From NCBI RefSeq assembly GCF_031085375.1, contig NZ_JAVCWF010000001.1:930001-994000 (forward strand): a stretch of 64,000 nt of DNA, written 5' to 3'. Every line of letters starts with the position of its first letter. The first letter of the stretch is position 1. The position numbers were made by a program, and so were the translations under genes. The notes below the pieces were generated by a model, which was given only the letters and a program-made list of their open reading frames with translations, was not told the origin of the DNA and searched no databases. Source of the DNA: Lactiplantibacillus brownii (GTDB taxonomy: Bacteria > Bacillota > Bacilli > Lactobacillales > Lactobacillaceae). Below are positions 36,001 through 46,111 of this stretch, piece by piece.

Positions 36001-36736
36001 GGAAATTACCGAAGTTACTGGGACGGTTGAATCGATCGAAGAAAACCCAGCTGAACGGACAAAGGAAGTTACGGTTAAGGGCGAAACTGATACCCGGACT
36101 TATACTTTACCGCTGACAGCGCGGATGGCGGTTAGTGAAGGCGACTTTATTCACCGTGGTGCAGCGTTGAACGTTGGGTCAATTGATCCTAAACAATTAA
36201 TCCAAGTGCGTGATGTTTTATCAACTGAAAACTACTTGCTCCGTGAAGTCCAACGGGTTTATCGGATGCAAGGGGTTGAAATTGGTGATAAGCACGTTGA
36301 AATCATGATTCGTCAGATGCTTCGTAAGGTCCGGATCATGGATCCAGGTGACACTGATGTCTTACCTGGGACTTTGATGGATATTGCTGACTTCAAGGAT
36401 GAAAACTACAAGACATTGATTGCTGGTGGGATTCCAGCAACGTCACGTCCAGTTATTCTTGGGATTACGAAAGCTGCCTTGGAAACTAATAGTTTCTTAT
36501 CAGCGGCTTCATTCCAGGAAACAACACGGGTCTTAACTGATGCGGCTATTCGTGGTAAGAACGATCCATTGATCGGTCTGAAAGAAAATGTCATCATTGG
36601 TAAGATTATTCCTGCCGGGACTGGTATGCCGATCTATCGTCATATCAAGCCTAAGGAAGTTGGTAACGTGGCTGATGGGGTTTACTCGATCAGTGATCTT
36701 GAAAAACAAATGCAAGAACAAGACGCTAGCAAGTAA
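33095..36736 (+). CDS. rpoC: DNA-directed RNA polymerase subunit beta prime
   Basis: 1213 residues. The N-terminal zinc site is [20 protein letters not shown], the catalytic magnesium loop NADFDGD is at residues 447-453, and the trigger-loop segment and second zinc site (CGTDRG to CEHCYGR) are present. The TTG start at 33095 gives [20 protein letters not shown], the normal beginning, with GGGAGG ten bases upstream. It is cotranscribed with rpoB; a strong terminator follows at 36752. Confidence 0.97.
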   Translation: MIDVNKFESMQIGLASPDKIRSWSYGEVKKPETINYRTLKPEKDGLFDERIFGPTKDWECACGKYKRIRYKGIVCDRCGVEVTRSKVRRERMGHIELAAPVTHIWYFKGIPSRMGLVLDMSPRALEEIIYFASYVVIEPGNTPLEKKQLLSEREYREKKAQYGKEFDAEMGAEAIKRLLNNVDLEKEARDLKEALKDASGQKRTRAVRRLDIIEAFVTSGNEPAWMVMDAIPVIPPDLRPMVQLEGGRFATSDLNDLYRRVINRNNRLKRLLDLNAPGIIVQNEKRMLQEAVDALIDNGRRGRPVAGPGNRPLKSLSHMLKGKQGRFRQNLLGKRVDYSGRSVIDVGPFLKMNQMGLPRQMALELFKPFIMKELVKRELASNIKNAKRKIERADDDVWGVLEDVIKEHPVLLNRAPTLHRLGIQAFEPVLVSGKAMRLHPLACEAYNADFDGDQMAIHLPLSDEAQAEARLLMLAAHHILAPKDGKPVVTPSQDMVIGNYYLTTEEVGREGEGMIFKDLNEAQKAYQAGYVHMHSRVGVQASSMPDKPFTDEEKQEVLVTTVGKAIFNNILPGKFPYLNEPTNDNLIDGTPDKYFLKPGENIHDFLDGQELIMPFKKGFLADIIAEVYKQYHVTATSLLLDRMKDLGYNISTKSGLTVGVADITDLKEKPAIIDEAHKQVNTISKQFRRGLITDDERYERVIGVWNDAKDQIQQKLIESFSPDNPIYMMSDSGARGNISNFTQLAGMRGLMAAPNGKIMELPILSNFREGLSVLEMFISTHGARKGMTDTALKTANSGYLTRRLVDVAQDVIVREKDCGTDRGLRISAIMEGNEVIEPLYDRILGRYTMKTIFDPETHEEIIGNNVMIDEDLAQKIVDAGVTEVTIRSAFTCNTKHGVCEHCYGRNMATGDEVEVGEAVGTVAAQSIGEPGTQLTMRTFHTGGVAGDDITQGLPRVQEIVESRNPKGRAEITEVTGTVESIEENPAERTKEVTVKGETDTRTYTLPLTARMAVSEGDFIHRGAALNVGSIDPKQLIQVRDVLSTENYLLREVQRVYRMQGVEIGDKHVEIMIRQMLRKVRIMDPGDTDVLPGTLMDIADFKDENYKTLIAGGIPATSRPVILGITKAALETNSFLSAASFQETTRVLTDAAIRGKNDPLIGLKENVIIGKIIPAGTGMPIYRHIKPKEVGNVADGVYSISDLEKQMQEQDASK

Positions 36737-36751
36737 TTGCTACTGAGCTTG

Positions 36752-36786
36752 AAAAGGGGCGACCAGTCAAATGGTCGTCCCTTTTT
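36752..36786 (+). terminator. Terminator of rpoBC
   Basis: AAAGGGGCGACCA pairs with TGGTCG-CCCTTT (one mismatch), followed by T5. Confidence 0.87.
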
Positions 36787-36876
36787 GTATCCATTGCTTT
36801 GATTAGCGTCTTGCAGATTGCCGACAGACTTGCCACACCAATGAGTCTGAAATGAGGTTGGCACGTGCTGGTCAAG

Positions 36877-36898
36877 GGCGACAGAAAAATTTGTCGCC
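36877..36898 (+). other. Small perfect hairpin upstream of nth
   Basis: GGCGACA and TGTCGCC form a 7-bp stem over an AT loop, followed by ACTTTT. It is too weak for a confident terminator and may be a regulatory hairpin. Confidence 0.35.
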
Positions 36899-36970
36899 AC
36901 TTTTCAGATGATTTCGAGTATGATAAGACTGAAGGCACAATTAAACTTAGTGAAAGTGGTGGTTAAGCTC

Positions 36971-37621
36971 ATGTTAAAAGATAACCAAATTGTTTGGGCA
37001 ATTCATCAAATGGAAGCCGACATCGGGCCAGTGGGTCCTTCCTTGGATTCAAGAACACCATTTCAGTATTTGATCTCGGTGATTTTGAGTGCGCAAGCGA
37101 CGGATGTCTCGGTCAACAAAGTGACCCCCATCTTGTTCGAAAAGTATCCAGCACCTAAAGATTTGATGGTAGCGGATGTGGCAGTTGTTGAGAGCATCAT
37201 TAAAAGTGTCGGATTGTTTCATAACAAGGCTAAAAATATTATCAAGACGGCCCGCATCGTTCATGAAGAGTTAAATGACGTTGTGCCGACTGACCGTAAA
37301 GGCATCATGGCCTTACCCGGTGCCGGGAGAAAAACGGCCAATGTGGTGTTGAGTGATGTTTTTGATCAGAATACGTTTGCAGTAGATACGCATGTCTCGG
37401 CGATTTCTAAACGGTTGTATTTTGTTCCGCAATCCGCAACACCGCTACAAGTGGAGCAAAAAATCGTGTCTGTTTTACCACCAGCTGAATTACATCAGGC
37501 CCATCATACGATGATTGAATATGGTCGCAAATATTCAATGAAGTTGGCTCCTGATAAAGAAGTCTGTCCGTTGATTCGTGCCTGCGATAAATTGAACGAA
37601 GAAAACGAAGCTGAAGTGTGA
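36971..37621 (+). CDS. nth: Endonuclease III-like DNA glycosylase with degenerate Fe-S site
   Basis: 216 residues. The helix-hairpin-helix LPGAGRKTANVVL with catalytic Lys121 and the Asp139 of VDTHV are intact, so it should remove oxidised pyrimidines and nick abasic sites. The family's [4Fe-4S] ligands (C-X6-C-X2-C-X5-C) are half lost: Ser189 and Lys196 replace the first two Cys, while Cys199 and Cys205 remain. The cluster almost surely does not form. The ATG at 36971 is chosen because homology begins there; the ribosome site (GTGGTGG) is modest. Single gene with a good terminator. Confidence 0.92.
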   Translation: MLKDNQIVWAIHQMEADIGPVGPSLDSRTPFQYLISVILSAQATDVSVNKVTPILFEKYPAPKDLMVADVAVVESIIKSVGLFHNKAKNIIKTARIVHEELNDVVPTDRKGIMALPGAGRKTANVVLSDVFDQNTFAVDTHVSAISKRLYFVPQSATPLQVEQKIVSVLPPAELHQAHHTMIEYGRKYSMKLAPDKEVCPLIRACDKLNEENEAEV

Positions 37622-37633
37622 GCTAATGTTCAG

Positions 37634-37671
37634 TCAAAAAAGGTTTGGGGAAATTCCTAAACCTTTTTTGA
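37634..37671 (+). terminator. Terminator between nth and the prepilin peptidase
   Basis: TCAAAAAAGGTTT pairs with TAAACCTTTTTTGA across a GGGGAAATTCC centre; A and T runs on both sides make it bidirectional between convergent genes. Confidence 0.82.
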
Positions 37672-37685
37672 TTGCCCAAAAGCAT

Positions 37686-38366
37686 TCAGCTTAATTGCGT
37701 GACGATGATAAAGGCCCAAGTCAAATAGGGGACGAAGGGTAATTTGGCTTGTTTCGGTGGCAATGAGAAAATGATCAGCGCCGCAACACAAGCCAGGACT
37801 AAACTATTTAAAACTAAATTTGGCTCGACTAAGCAAGCTAGTAACACTAAAACGTCAACATCTCCCAGACCGAATTGATGCGTTTTCCAAGCAATCCCAT
37901 AGAGCACGACTAATAAGCTAACGATGATTAATAACGGGATTGAAAAAGTGAGTGGTCGTAGCCACAAGCCGATGATTCCCGGAATAACTAAAGTGAGTGG
38001 AAAGACACTGAAATTTAGTTGGTCGGTTAGACTGTTAAAAATTAGTACAGCATAACCTAGTAAAAGTGGGACACTGGTTATCGGTGGCATTTGCCAGTTG
38101 AGAACTAATAAGCTACCACAGATGAATTCAATCCAAGTAGACTGCAATTTGATGCGAGCGTGGCAATCGAAACAGGTCCCACGCTGGATCAAAACGCCGA
38201 ATATGGGAATCAACTGCCAAAATCTTAATTGATGTTGGCAATTTGGACAAATCGAACGCTGATTAGTGTATAATGATTGCATGTCGCTCAAACGTTCGGC
38301 CATACAAGTAATGAATGAGCCGCAACAGGCGCCGCTGATAAAGATGAAACTATTGAGGAGTAACAT
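37686..38366 (-). CDS. Prepilin peptidase (ComC/PilD family, A24)
   Basis: 226 residues. An N-terminal membrane segment with GSFITCMAERL is followed by the cytoplasmic zinc domain CPNCQHQ to CFDCHAR, then several helices with the catalytic Asp motif GLGDVD and an earlier Asp in NSLTDQLN. It cleaves and methylates type IV prepilin-like proteins; in lactobacilli the likely clients are the ComGC-type competence pseudopilins, coded elsewhere. AAAGGTGG precedes the ATG at 38366. Opposite in direction to rpsL. Confidence 0.9.
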   Translation of the reverse strand: MLLLNSFIFISGACCGSFITCMAERLSDMQSLYTNQRSICPNCQHQLRFWQLIPIFGVLIQRGTCFDCHARIKLQSTWIEFICGSLLVLNWQMPPITSVPLLLGYAVLIFNSLTDQLNFSVFPLTLVIPGIIGLWLRPLTFSIPLLIIVSLLVVLYGIAWKTHQFGLGDVDVLVLLACLVEPNLVLNSLVLACVAALIIFSLPPKQAKLPFVPYLTWAFIIVTQLS

Positions 38367-38418
38367 TGAGAACCACCTTTCTATGACGTAAATACGTAAA
38401 GAAATCGTTGTGGCTTTA

Positions 38419-38447
38419 TTGACACACCTCAAACATCATGTTAATCT
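38419..38447 (+). promoter_or_regulatory. rpsL-rpsG promoter
   Basis: TTGACA at 38419-38424 and TAATCT at 38442-38447, 17-bp spacer. It leaves an untranslated leader of about 165 bases. Confidence 0.7.
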
Positions 38448-38619
38448 AGTGAAGGTGCTTTTTGCAGACAGATTCCTGTATCAGGAATACAGACATGCTG
38501 ACTGGTCGGCTGAGCGCACAATCGCCATCATCCAAGGGTTATTTTTTTAGTTAAAAAAGAACCACCTGGATGTGTGGACTTAAAAATCAGACATTTTTGG
38601 AAGGAGGACACTTTAGAAC

Positions 38620-39033
38620 ATGCCAACAATTAACCAATTAATTCGTAAAGGTCGTAAATCTAAAGTATCAAAATCAAATGCCCCAGCTTTGAACTTCGGG
38701 TATAACAGCTACAAGAAGGTTGCTACTAACAACCCTGCACCACAAAAACGGGGTGTTGCAACTCGTGTCGGCACAATGACTCCTAAGAAGCCTAACTCAG
38801 CTTTACGGAAGTATGCTCGTGTCCGTTTATCTAACTTAATCGAAGTTACCGCTTATATTCCTGGTATTGGTCACAACCTCCAAGAACATAGTGTTGTTTT
38901 GATTCGTGGTGGACGTGTAAAGGATTTACCTGGTGTACGTTATCACGTTATCCGTGGTACTTTAGATACGGCCGGCGTCGAAGATCGTCGTCAAAGTCGT
39001 TCTAAGTATGGTACCAAGAAGCCAAAGGAATAA
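38620..39033 (+). CDS. rpsL: 30S ribosomal protein S12
   Basis: 137 residues. It has the decoding-centre loops [11 protein letters not shown] and [12 protein letters not shown] that set translational accuracy and streptomycin response; both are wild-type in form. AAGGAGGACAC precedes the ATG by a normal distance. It opens the str gene group, with rpsG 13 bases downstream. Confidence 0.97.
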   Translation: MPTINQLIRKGRKSKVSKSNAPALNFGYNSYKKVATNNPAPQKRGVATRVGTMTPKKPNSALRKYARVRLSNLIEVTAYIPGIGHNLQEHSVVLIRGGRVKDLPGVRYHVIRGTLDTAGVEDRRQSRSKYGTKKPKE

Positions 39034-39046
39034 GGAGGTAAATTAA

Positions 39047-39517
39047 ATGCCAAGAAGAGGACATGTAGCAAAGCGCGAAGTTTTGCCTGATCCAATGTAC
39101 GATTCAAAATTAGTAACGCGTTTAATCAACCACTTAATGTTGGATGGTAAGCGTGGGACTGCATCTACAATCTTGTACGATGCGTTCGATCAAATTAAAG
39201 AACAAACTGGTAACGAACCTTTAGAAGTCTTCGAAGAAGCTATGAAGAACGTTATGCCAGTACTTGAAGTTAAGGCTCGCCGTGTTGGTGGTTCTAACTA
39301 TCAAGTTCCTATCGAAGTTCGTCCAGATCGTAAGACGACCTTAGCACTTCGTTGGATCGTTCAATATGCTCGTTTACGTGGTGAACACACCATGTCAGAC
39401 CGGTTAGCACGTGAAATCATGGATGCCGCTAACAATACTGGTGCCTCAGTTAAGAAGCGTGAAGATACGCACAGAATGGCTGAAGCCAACCGTGCCTTTG
39501 CGCATTATCGTTGGTAG
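39047..39517 (+). CDS. rpsG: 30S ribosomal protein S7
   Basis: 156 residues, the standard length. Segments [15 protein letters not shown] and [38 protein letters not shown] are those of S7, the assembly starter of the 30S head that contacts the E-site. AAGGAGGTAAATTAA precedes the ATG. A terminator-like hairpin follows at 39569, so fusA may be made partly from its own promoter. Confidence 0.97.
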   Translation: MPRRGHVAKREVLPDPMYDSKLVTRLINHLMLDGKRGTASTILYDAFDQIKEQTGNEPLEVFEEAMKNVMPVLEVKARRVGGSNYQVPIEVRPDRKTTLALRWIVQYARLRGEHTMSDRLAREIMDAANNTGASVKKREDTHRMAEANRAFAHYRW

Positions 39518-39568
39518 GATTTCTATGGTTTGGTTGAAGCTTAACTTTAACTAAACGTAACAACAAGG

Positions 39569-39606
39569 TGGCTATTATATGTGAGCATATAGTAGTCATT
39601 TTTTGA
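39569..39606 (+). terminator. Hairpin terminator between rpsG and fusA
   Basis: TGGCTAT-ATATG pairs with CATAT-GTAG-CA around the loop GTGAG, followed by six T. Confidence 0.7.
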
Positions 39607-39625
39607 AAAAAGCTTTATAATTTTT

Positions 39626-39649
39626 CCTACTATATTAATAGTAGGTTTT
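39626..39649 (+). other. Second hairpin in the fusA leader
   Basis: CCTACTAT (39626-39633) and ATAGTAGG (39638-39645) are perfect 8-bp arms with a 4-base loop, followed by TTTTG. It lies 48 bases before fusA and may act as an attenuator or an operator. Confidence 0.5.
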
Positions 39650-39692
39650 GACTGTTAATTCCATTTAATTGAGAGGAGTAACACATTTTCTA

Positions 39693-41792
39693 ATGGCTAA
39701 TACAAGAGAATTTTCACTCGATAAGACTCGTAACATTGGTATTATGGCCCATATCGATGCTGGTAAGACTACTACTACCGAACGTATCTTGTACTACACT
39801 GGTAAAATCCATAAAATTGGTGAAACCCATGATGGGGCTTCACAAATGGACTGGATGGCCCAAGAACAAGAACGTGGGATCACCATTACTTCTGCTGCGA
39901 CAACTGCTCAGTGGAAGGACCACCGGATTAACATTATCGATACCCCAGGACACGTTGACTTCACTGTTGAAGTTGAACGGTCACTTCGGGTCTTAGATGG
40001 TGCAATTACCGTCTTAGATGCCCAAGCTGGTGTTGAACCTCAAACTGAAACTGTTTGGCGTCAAGCATCAACTTACAACGTTCCTCGTATCGTTTTCGTT
40101 AACAAGATGGATAAGATTGGTGCGGACTTTAAGTACTCTGTAAGCACGATCCATGATCGTTTACAAGCTAATGCCCATGCCATCCAATTACCAATCGGTG
40201 CCGAAGATGATTTCGAAGGGGTTATTGACTTAATCGAAATGAAAGCTGATCTTTATGATGAAGATAAGCTCGGTACGGAATGGGATACTGTTGACGTTCC
40301 TGAAGAATACAAAGCAGACGCCCAAGCTGCTCGTGATGACTTGATTGAAGCTTTAGCTGATATCGATGATGGCATCATGGAAAAATACCTTAATGGTGAA
40401 GAAATTTCTAAAAATGAAATCAAGGCAGCTATCCGTAAGGGGACGTTGGCACTTGAATTCTTCCCAGTTTTAGCTGGCTCAGCCTTCAAAAACAAGGGTG
40501 TTCAAATGTTGATGGATGCGGTTGTTGACTACTTACCATCACCACTTGATGTTAAGCCTTATAAAGCAACTGATCCTGAAACTGACGAAAACGTCGACTT
40601 GATTGCTGGTGATGACAAGCCTTTCGCTGCTTTAGCGTTTAAGGTTGCCACCGACCCATTCGTTGGTCGTTTGACATTTATCCGGGTTTACCAAGGTACC
40701 TTGGAATCTGGATCATATGTTTTGAACGCAACCAAAGACAAGCGTGAACGTGTCGGTCGTTTACTTCAAATGCATTCTAACCAACGGAAAGAAATCCCAG
40801 AAGTCTTCTCTGGTGATATCGCCGCTGCGATTGGTTTGAAGAACACGACTACTGGTGATTCATTGACTTCTATTGAACATCCATATCATTTGGAATCAAT
40901 GGAATTCCCTGATCCCGTTATCCAGGTTGCTGTTGAACCTAAGACTAAGGCTGACCAAGATAAGATGAACGTTGCCTTACAAAAGCTTTCTGAAGAAGAT
41001 CCTACTTTCAAGGCTGAAACTAACCCTGAAACTGGTGAAACTTTAATCGCTGGGATGGGTGAATTGCATTTGGACATCATCGTTGACCGGATGCGTCGTG
41101 AATTCAACGTTGACGCCACTGTTGGTGCACCTCAAGTTTCTTATCGTGAAACCTTTACTAAGAGCACTAAGGTTCAAGGTAAGTTCGTTCACCAATCTGG
41201 TGGTAAAGGTCAATATGGGGATGTTTGGGTTGAATTTACACCTAACGAAGAAGGTAAAGGCTTCGAATTCGAAGATGCCATCGTCGGTGGGGTTGTTCCT
41301 CGCGAATACATTCCTTCAGTTGAACAAGGCTTGAAGGAATCAATGGCTAACGGTGTGTTAGCTGGTTATCCTTTAGTTGACGTTAAGGCTAAATTGTATG
41401 ATGGTTCTTACCATGATGTCGATTCTAGTGAAGCAGCCTTCAAGATTGCCGCTTCATTGGCCTTACGGAATGCTGCTAAATCAGCTGGTCCTGTTATCCT
41501 TGAACCTATCATGAAGGTTGATATCGTTGCCCCAGAAGATTACTTAGGTGATGTTATGGGTCATGTTACCGCTCGTCGTGGTACTATCGATGGGATGGAA
41601 GAACGTGGGAACGCGCAAGAAGTTCATGCGTTTGTTCCTTTAGCTGAAATGTTTGGTTATGCAACCACATTACGTTCAGCTACCCAAGGCCGTGGGACTT
41701 TCACAATGGCATTTGATCATTACGAAAAGGTACCTAAGTCTGTTCAAGCAGAAATCATCAAGAAAAATGGCGGCACTCCTGCCGAAGATTAA
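39693..41792 (+). CDS. fusA: Translation elongation factor G
   Basis: 699 residues. The GTPase motifs are AHIDAGKTT (residues 19-27), [17 protein letters not shown] and NKMD, followed by the usual four further domains and the domain IV tip ([10 protein letters not shown]). It drives translocation of the ribosome. The ATG at 39693 is the family start; its GAGAGGAG site is about 14 bases away, longer than usual. In Bacillus tuf follows directly; here no tuf is present and a terminator follows. Confidence 0.97.
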   Translation: MANTREFSLDKTRNIGIMAHIDAGKTTTTERILYYTGKIHKIGETHDGASQMDWMAQEQERGITITSAATTAQWKDHRINIIDTPGHVDFTVEVERSLRVLDGAITVLDAQAGVEPQTETVWRQASTYNVPRIVFVNKMDKIGADFKYSVSTIHDRLQANAHAIQLPIGAEDDFEGVIDLIEMKADLYDEDKLGTEWDTVDVPEEYKADAQAARDDLIEALADIDDGIMEKYLNGEEISKNEIKAAIRKGTLALEFFPVLAGSAFKNKGVQMLMDAVVDYLPSPLDVKPYKATDPETDENVDLIAGDDKPFAALAFKVATDPFVGRLTFIRVYQGTLESGSYVLNATKDKRERVGRLLQMHSNQRKEIPEVFSGDIAAAIGLKNTTTGDSLTSIEHPYHLESMEFPDPVIQVAVEPKTKADQDKMNVALQKLSEEDPTFKAETNPETGETLIAGMGELHLDIIVDRMRREFNVDATVGAPQVSYRETFTKSTKVQGKFVHQSGGKGQYGDVWVEFTPNEEGKGFEFEDAIVGGVVPREYIPSVEQGLKESMANGVLAGYPLVDVKAKLYDGSYHDVDSSEAAFKIAASLALRNAAKSAGPVILEPIMKVDIVAPEDYLGDVMGHVTARRGTIDGMEERGNAQEVHAFVPLAEMFGYATTLRSATQGRGTFTMAFDHYEKVPKSVQAEIIKKNGGTPAED

Positions 41793-41802
41793 TCTTTGAT
41801 GT

Positions 41803-41842
41803 TAAAAAGTCGTTAAGCAATTTTGCTTAGCGGCTTTTTTTT
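41803..41842 (+). terminator. Terminator of fusA
   Basis: AAAAAGTCGTTAAGCA pairs with TGCTTAGCGGCTTTTT (wobbles), then more T. It ends the str group before the S10 operon. Confidence 0.86.
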
Positions 41843-42445
41843 ACACAATTTTTTTTGAGTGTGGGCATCGCATTTTAATAGAATTGGGGTGATTGCTTAT
41901 ATGAAGCGTCGATTACTTGGTGTTCGAAAAAATTTAGATGTCACAGGGATTAATCATTGGAATGGTTGTTAAGGCTTTTCAATAATGATGGTTGGAAAAT
42001 CATGAGTGACAAATAAATAGACGTTGGCTATGTGGTGCGTAAGCCTTGCGTATTGTCGCAGTGTCCTGTGACGGTGTTAGTTGATGGAGAACAGCGCTAG
42101 TCTCAAAATTGAAATCGTGTGATGTTTAGGATCATCTTGGTAGAAAGCCTGATGAATTTTGAACAAAAGGTGTGCAACGACTTGAAATCAAAACAAAACG
42201 CGCGTATGATGCTAAATAACGTCGTGCTTGAATTACTAATTCGTTTTAAGCCAATTGGTCAATGGTGATCACAGTAGGTTAAAACAAAAATGACTAGCAA
42301 CACTCATGTGACAACGAAATGCTTGGTTCGTGAATAAAAGTTTAAAAAGACTACTATTTTCAACGAATTTATGTTACATTTATTGGTGCTGGTTCAAAAA
42401 AGGTAACACGGTTTACAACGATGGTTTAAAAAAGTGCGTCAGCAC
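41843..42445. other. Large non-coding gap between fusA and the S10 operon
   Basis: About 600 bases without a credible gene. A 23-codon reading frame with a good ribosome site (GGGGTGA, ATG at 41901, stop at 41970-41972) is present but too short to judge. At 42170-42220 one frame reads GVQRLEIKTKRAYDAK then a stop, which looks a little like the start of a DUF488 protein, so a decayed gene is possible. I see no repeat of elements A or B. Confidence 0.45.
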
Positions 42446-42474
42446 TTGCTATTACAAAGCTTTTCAGTTATTAT
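42446..42474 (+). promoter_or_regulatory. S10 operon promoter
   Basis: TTGCTA at 42446-42451 and TATTAT at 42469-42474, 17-bp spacer, giving a leader of about 165 bases before rpsJ. Confidence 0.7.
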
Positions 42475-42496
42475 AGATTGTGCTTGGTATTTAGAA

Positions 42497-42515
42497 GGGG
42501 TGTACTGTACACCCC
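42497..42515 (+). promoter_or_regulatory. Perfect palindrome at the start of the S10 leader
   Basis: GGGGTGTAC-T-GTACACCCC: nine-base arms with a single central base, 22 bases after the -10 box. As RNA it is a very stable hairpin at the 5' end; as DNA it could be a repressor site. Confidence 0.5.
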
Positions 42516-42608
42516 GGCATCAAGTAGTCGTAGTTAGCTTTGATGTGAAAGGTTGCGACACGCCCGGCCACATTGTCATGGGACGTGGCGGTAATTTTCA
42601 CGGAGCTA

Positions 42609-42630
42609 GTCTTATTTTCAAAATAGACGA
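42609..42630 (+). other. Hairpin just upstream of the rpsJ ribosome site
   Basis: AGTCTTATTTT and AAAATAGAC pair with one bulge, ending at GAAGGAGG. It could influence translation start of rpsJ, the first gene of the S10 operon. Confidence 0.35.
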
Positions 42631-42644
42631 AGGAGGTCACAACA

Positions 42645-42953
42645 ATGGCAAAGCAAAAAATTCGTATCCGTTTAAAGGCATACGAACACCGTATTCTTGA
42701 TCAGTCTGCTGACAAGATTGTTGAAACGGCAAAGAGAACTGGTGCTACTATTTCTGGTCCAATTCCATTGCCTACTGATCGGACCGTTTACACGGTTCTC
42801 CGGTCACCACATAAGTTCAAGAAGTCACGCGAACAATTCGAAATGCGGACTCACAAGCGGTTAATCGATATCGTTAACCCAACGCCTAAGACAGTCGACT
42901 CATTAATGAAGTTAGACTTGCCTAGCGGTGTAGATATTGAAATCAAGCTTTAA
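42645..42953 (+). CDS. rpsJ: 30S ribosomal protein S10
   Basis: 102 residues; [30 protein letters not shown] and [23 protein letters not shown] are diagnostic. Besides its role in the 30S head, S10 (NusE) joins the antitermination complex with NusB. First gene of the S10-spc-alpha series that runs to rplQ at 56604. AAGGAGG precedes the ATG. Confidence 0.97.
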   Translation: MAKQKIRIRLKAYEHRILDQSADKIVETAKRTGATISGPIPLPTDRTVYTVLRSPHKFKKSREQFEMRTHKRLIDIVNPTPKTVDSLMKLDLPSGVDIEIKL

Positions 42954-42989
42954 TTTTTAAACTAAAATCAATTAATTGGAGGTGTACTC

Positions 42990-43619
42990 ATGACCACTAA
43001 AGGAATCTTAGGGAAAAAGGTAGGAATGACGCAAGTCTTCACCGAAGCTGGGGAATTAATCCCAGTAACAGTTATCGAAACTGAACCTAACGTTGTGTTG
43101 CAAGTTAAAACCATCGAAAACGACGGTTACGAAGCAATTCAATTAGGTATCGATGACAAACGTGAAGTCTTAAGCAACAAACCTGCTCAAGGTCATGCAG
43201 CAAAAGCAAAAACGGCTCCTAAGCGCTTCATTCGTGAAATTCGTAATGTTGAGCTTGGAGATTACACAGTAGGTGACGAAGTCAAGGCTGATATTTTCGC
43301 AGCCGGTGACGCAGTTGACGTTACGGGTATCACTAAAGGTCATGGTTACCAAGGTAACATCCACAAAGACGGACAAAGTCGTGGACCAATGGCTCATGGT
43401 TCTCGTTACCATCGTCGTCCTGGTTCATTGGGTGCCATTATCAACCGGGTCTTCAAAGGTAAGAAATTACCAGGCCGGATGGGTAATCACCAACGGACGA
43501 TGCAAAACTTAACGGTGGTTCGCGCTGACGTTGATAACAACGTTTTACTTATTAAGGGTAATGTCCCTGGCGTAAACAAATCATTCGTTACGATTAAAAC
43601 ATCTGTAAAGAGTAAATAA
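42990..43619 (+). CDS. rplC: 50S ribosomal protein L3
   Basis: 209 residues. [18 protein letters not shown] at the N terminus and the loop [14 protein letters not shown] reaching toward the peptidyl transferase centre are typical of L3, an early 50S assembly protein. TTGGAGGTG precedes the ATG. Second gene of the S10 operon. Confidence 0.97.
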   Translation: MTTKGILGKKVGMTQVFTEAGELIPVTVIETEPNVVLQVKTIENDGYEAIQLGIDDKREVLSNKPAQGHAAKAKTAPKRFIREIRNVELGDYTVGDEVKADIFAAGDAVDVTGITKGHGYQGNIHKDGQSRGPMAHGSRYHRRPGSLGAIINRVFKGKKLPGRMGNHQRTMQNLTVVRADVDNNVLLIKGNVPGVNKSFVTIKTSVKSK

Positions 43620-43637
43620 GAAAGGAGGACATAATAC

Positions 43638-44261
43638 ATGACTAGCGTAGCATTATATAAACAAGACGGTACGCAAAATGGTGACGTCACATTAAACGAC
43701 GCAGTGTTCGGTGTTGAACCTAACGAAAACGTGGTTTTTGATGCCATCTTGATGCAACGTGCATCTTTGCGTCAAGGAACTCACGCTGTTAAGAACCGTA
43801 GTGCTCGTCGCGGTGGTGGTCGTAAACCATGGCGTCAAAAGGGTACTGGTCGGGCTCGTCAAGGTTCTATCCGTTCGCCACAATGGCGTAAAGGTGGGAT
43901 TGTCTTCGGACCTACACCACGTTCATACAGCTACAAATTACCTAAGAAGGTTATGCGCTTAGCTTTGAAGTCTGTCCTTTCTCAAAAGGTCTTAGACAAC
44001 AGCTTAGTTGCAGTTGAAGGCTTAGCTTTCGACGCACCAAAGACTAAGGAATTTGCTAACGTATTAAACAACCTCAATGTAGACACCAAGACTCTTGTTT
44101 TGGTTGAAGAGGACAATGAAAAGGCTGCTTTGGCAGGTCGTAACTTACCAAATGTTAAGATCCTAAAAGCCAAAGGTGTTAACGTCTTAGATGTCGCAAA
44201 TAGTGACAAATTAGTCGTTACCCAAAAAGCCCTCGATCAATTAGGGGAGGCGCTCGCATAA
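43638..44261 (+). CDS. rplD: 50S ribosomal protein L4
   Basis: 207 residues. The extended loop [29 protein letters not shown] lines the exit tunnel and is a site of macrolide-resistance changes; here it is standard. In E. coli L4 represses its own operon through the S10 leader; whether it does so here cannot be read. Its stop shares a base with the rplW start. Confidence 0.97.
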   Translation: MTSVALYKQDGTQNGDVTLNDAVFGVEPNENVVFDAILMQRASLRQGTHAVKNRSARRGGGRKPWRQKGTGRARQGSIRSPQWRKGGIVFGPTPRSYSYKLPKKVMRLALKSVLSQKVLDNSLVAVEGLAFDAPKTKEFANVLNNLNVDTKTLVLVEEDNEKAALAGRNLPNVKILKAKGVNVLDVANSDKLVVTQKALDQLGEALA

Positions 44262-44554
44262 TGGAAGCACGCGATGTAATTTTACGCCCTGTCGTTACTG
44301 AAGCATCAATGGCTGGCTTGGATGACAAGCGCTATACTTTCGATGTCAACGTACAGGCTACTAAAACTCAAGTTAAAAAGGCTATCGAAGAAATCTTCGA
44401 TGTCAAAGTTGTTAAAGTTAACGTCATGAACGTTAAAGGGAAGTTCAAGCGTCAAGGTCGTTTCGCTGGTTACACTAAGAAGCGGCGTAAGGCTATTGTG
44501 ACCTTAACTCCTGATTCAAACGAAATTAAGTTGTTCAACGACGCTCAACAATAA
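44261..44554 (+). CDS. rplW: 50S ribosomal protein L23
   Basis: 97 residues; [13 protein letters not shown] and [26 protein letters not shown] are the L23 core. It sits at the tunnel exit and docks the signal recognition particle and trigger factor. It overlaps the rplD stop by one base, so translation is coupled. Confidence 0.97.
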   Translation: MEARDVILRPVVTEASMAGLDDKRYTFDVNVQATKTQVKKAIEEIFDVKVVKVNVMNVKGKFKRQGRFAGYTKKRRKAIVTLTPDSNEIKLFNDAQQ

Positions 44555-44577
44555 ATCTAATTTAGGAGGTTACTCTA

Positions 44578-45417
44578 GTGGGTATTAGAAAGTATAAACC
44601 AACCACTAACGGCCGTCGTAATATGACTGGTTCTGATTTTGCTGAAATCACTAAAACAAAACCAGAAAAGTCATTATTAGACTCACAAAGCCATACAGCT
44701 GGTCGTAACAGTTATGGTCACATCACTGTTCGTCATCGTGGTGGCGGTCATAAACAACAATACCGTTTAGTTGACTTCAAACGTATCAAAGATGAAGTTC
44801 CTGCAACGGTTAAAGCAATCGAATATGATCCAAACCGGACTGCTAACATTGCCTTATTGGTATATGCTGACGGTGTGAAATCATATATCTTAGCACCAAA
44901 GGGTTTGGAAGTTGGCATGCAAGTACAATCTGGTGTCGAAGCTGATATCAAGGTTGGTAATGCATTACCATTAAACAACATCCCAGTTGGTACTATCGTG
45001 CACAACATCGAATTGAAGCCTGGTAAAGGTGGTCAATTAGCTCGTTCAGCTGGTGCTTCCGCACAATTACTTGGTAAGGAAGGCAAATATGCGATTGTAC
45101 GTTTGTCATCTGGTGAAGTTCGTTTAGTTCTATTAACTGCTCGTGCCACTATTGGTACTGTTGGTAATGAACAACATGAATTGATCAACTCAGGTAAAGC
45201 CGGTCGTACTCGTTGGCAAGGTAAACGTCCAACAGTTCGTGGTTCTGTCATGAACCCTAACGATCACCCTCATGGTGGTGGTGAAGGTAAAGCACCAATC
45301 GGTCATCCATCTCCTATGTCACCATGGGGTAAGAAGACTCTTGGTAAGAAGACCCGGAACAAGAAGGCTCGTTCGAACAAGTTAATCGTTCGTGGTCGTC
45401 GCCCAGGCAAACACTAA
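44578..45417 (+). CDS. rplB: 50S ribosomal protein L2
   Basis: 279 residues from a GTG start. [19 protein letters not shown] and the conserved C-terminal [23 protein letters not shown] include the His close to the peptidyl transferase centre. TTAGGAGGTTACTCTA is upstream. It lies in the standard order between rplW and rpsS. Confidence 0.97.
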   Translation: MGIRKYKPTTNGRRNMTGSDFAEITKTKPEKSLLDSQSHTAGRNSYGHITVRHRGGGHKQQYRLVDFKRIKDEVPATVKAIEYDPNRTANIALLVYADGVKSYILAPKGLEVGMQVQSGVEADIKVGNALPLNNIPVGTIVHNIELKPGKGGQLARSAGASAQLLGKEGKYAIVRLSSGEVRLVLLTARATIGTVGNEQHELINSGKAGRTRWQGKRPTVRGSVMNPNDHPHGGGEGKAPIGHPSPMSPWGKKTLGKKTRNKKARSNKLIVRGRRPGKH

Positions 45418-45456
45418 AATTTGAAATTACTGTAGTTCTCGAGAGGAGGTCACACG

Positions 45457-45732
45457 ATGGGTCGTAGTTTAAAGAAGGGACCTTTCGCAGATTCGCATCT
45501 ATTGAAAAAAATCGATGCTCAATCTGATTCTGACAAGAAATCTGTCATCAAGACGTGGTCACGTCGTTCAACAATTTTCCCAAGTTTCATTGGGTACACT
45601 ATCGCTGTTTATGATGGGCGCAAGCATGTCCCTGTTTACATCCAAGACGATATGGTCGGTCATAAGTTAGGTGAATTTGTACCTACACGGACATTCCATG
45701 GTCATGGTACAGACGATAAGACAACGAAGTAA
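45457..45732 (+). CDS. rpsS: 30S ribosomal protein S19
   Basis: 91 residues, beginning [18 protein letters not shown] and ending with [18 protein letters not shown], the S19 signature. It binds the 30S head next to S13 and contacts the A-site tRNA. GAGAGGAGGTC precedes the ATG. Confidence 0.97.
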   Translation: MGRSLKKGPFADSHLLKKIDAQSDSDKKSVIKTWSRRSTIFPSFIGYTIAVYDGRKHVPVYIQDDMVGHKLGEFVPTRTFHGHGTDDKTTK

Positions 45733-45751
45733 TAGTTAGGAGGATAAAAGA

Positions 45752-46099
45752 ATGGCTGAACAAGTAACATCTGCAAATGCAACTGCAAAAACTGTTCGTA
45801 TCGCCGCTCGTAAGGTCCGCCTAGTTGTCGATCTTATCAGAGGTAAAAGTGTTGCTGAAGCATTAGCAATTTTGAAGTTCACTCCACGGGGTGGCTCGCC
45901 AGTAGTTGAAAAAGTACTACTCTCAGCGGTCGCTAACGCTGAAAATAACTTTGACTTAGATCGTGAAGATTTGGTCGTAAGTGAAGCCTTCGTCAACGAA
46001 GGACCAACCTTAAAACGGTTCCGTCCTCGTGCCAAAGGTTCTGCTTCACCAATCAACAAGCGGACAAGCCACATTACGATCACAGTTACTGAAAAATAG
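45752..46099 (+). CDS. rplV: 50S ribosomal protein L22
   Basis: 115 residues. [26 protein letters not shown] and the beta-hairpin [19 protein letters not shown], which narrows the exit tunnel, are typical. TTAGGAGGATAAAAG is upstream. Confidence 0.97.
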   Translation: MAEQVTSANATAKTVRIAARKVRLVVDLIRGKSVAEALAILKFTPRGGSPVVEKVLLSAVANAENNFDLDREDLVVSEAFVNEGPTLKRFRPRAKGSASPINKRTSHITITVTEK

Positions 46100-46111
46100 G
46101 AGGGATAACGC

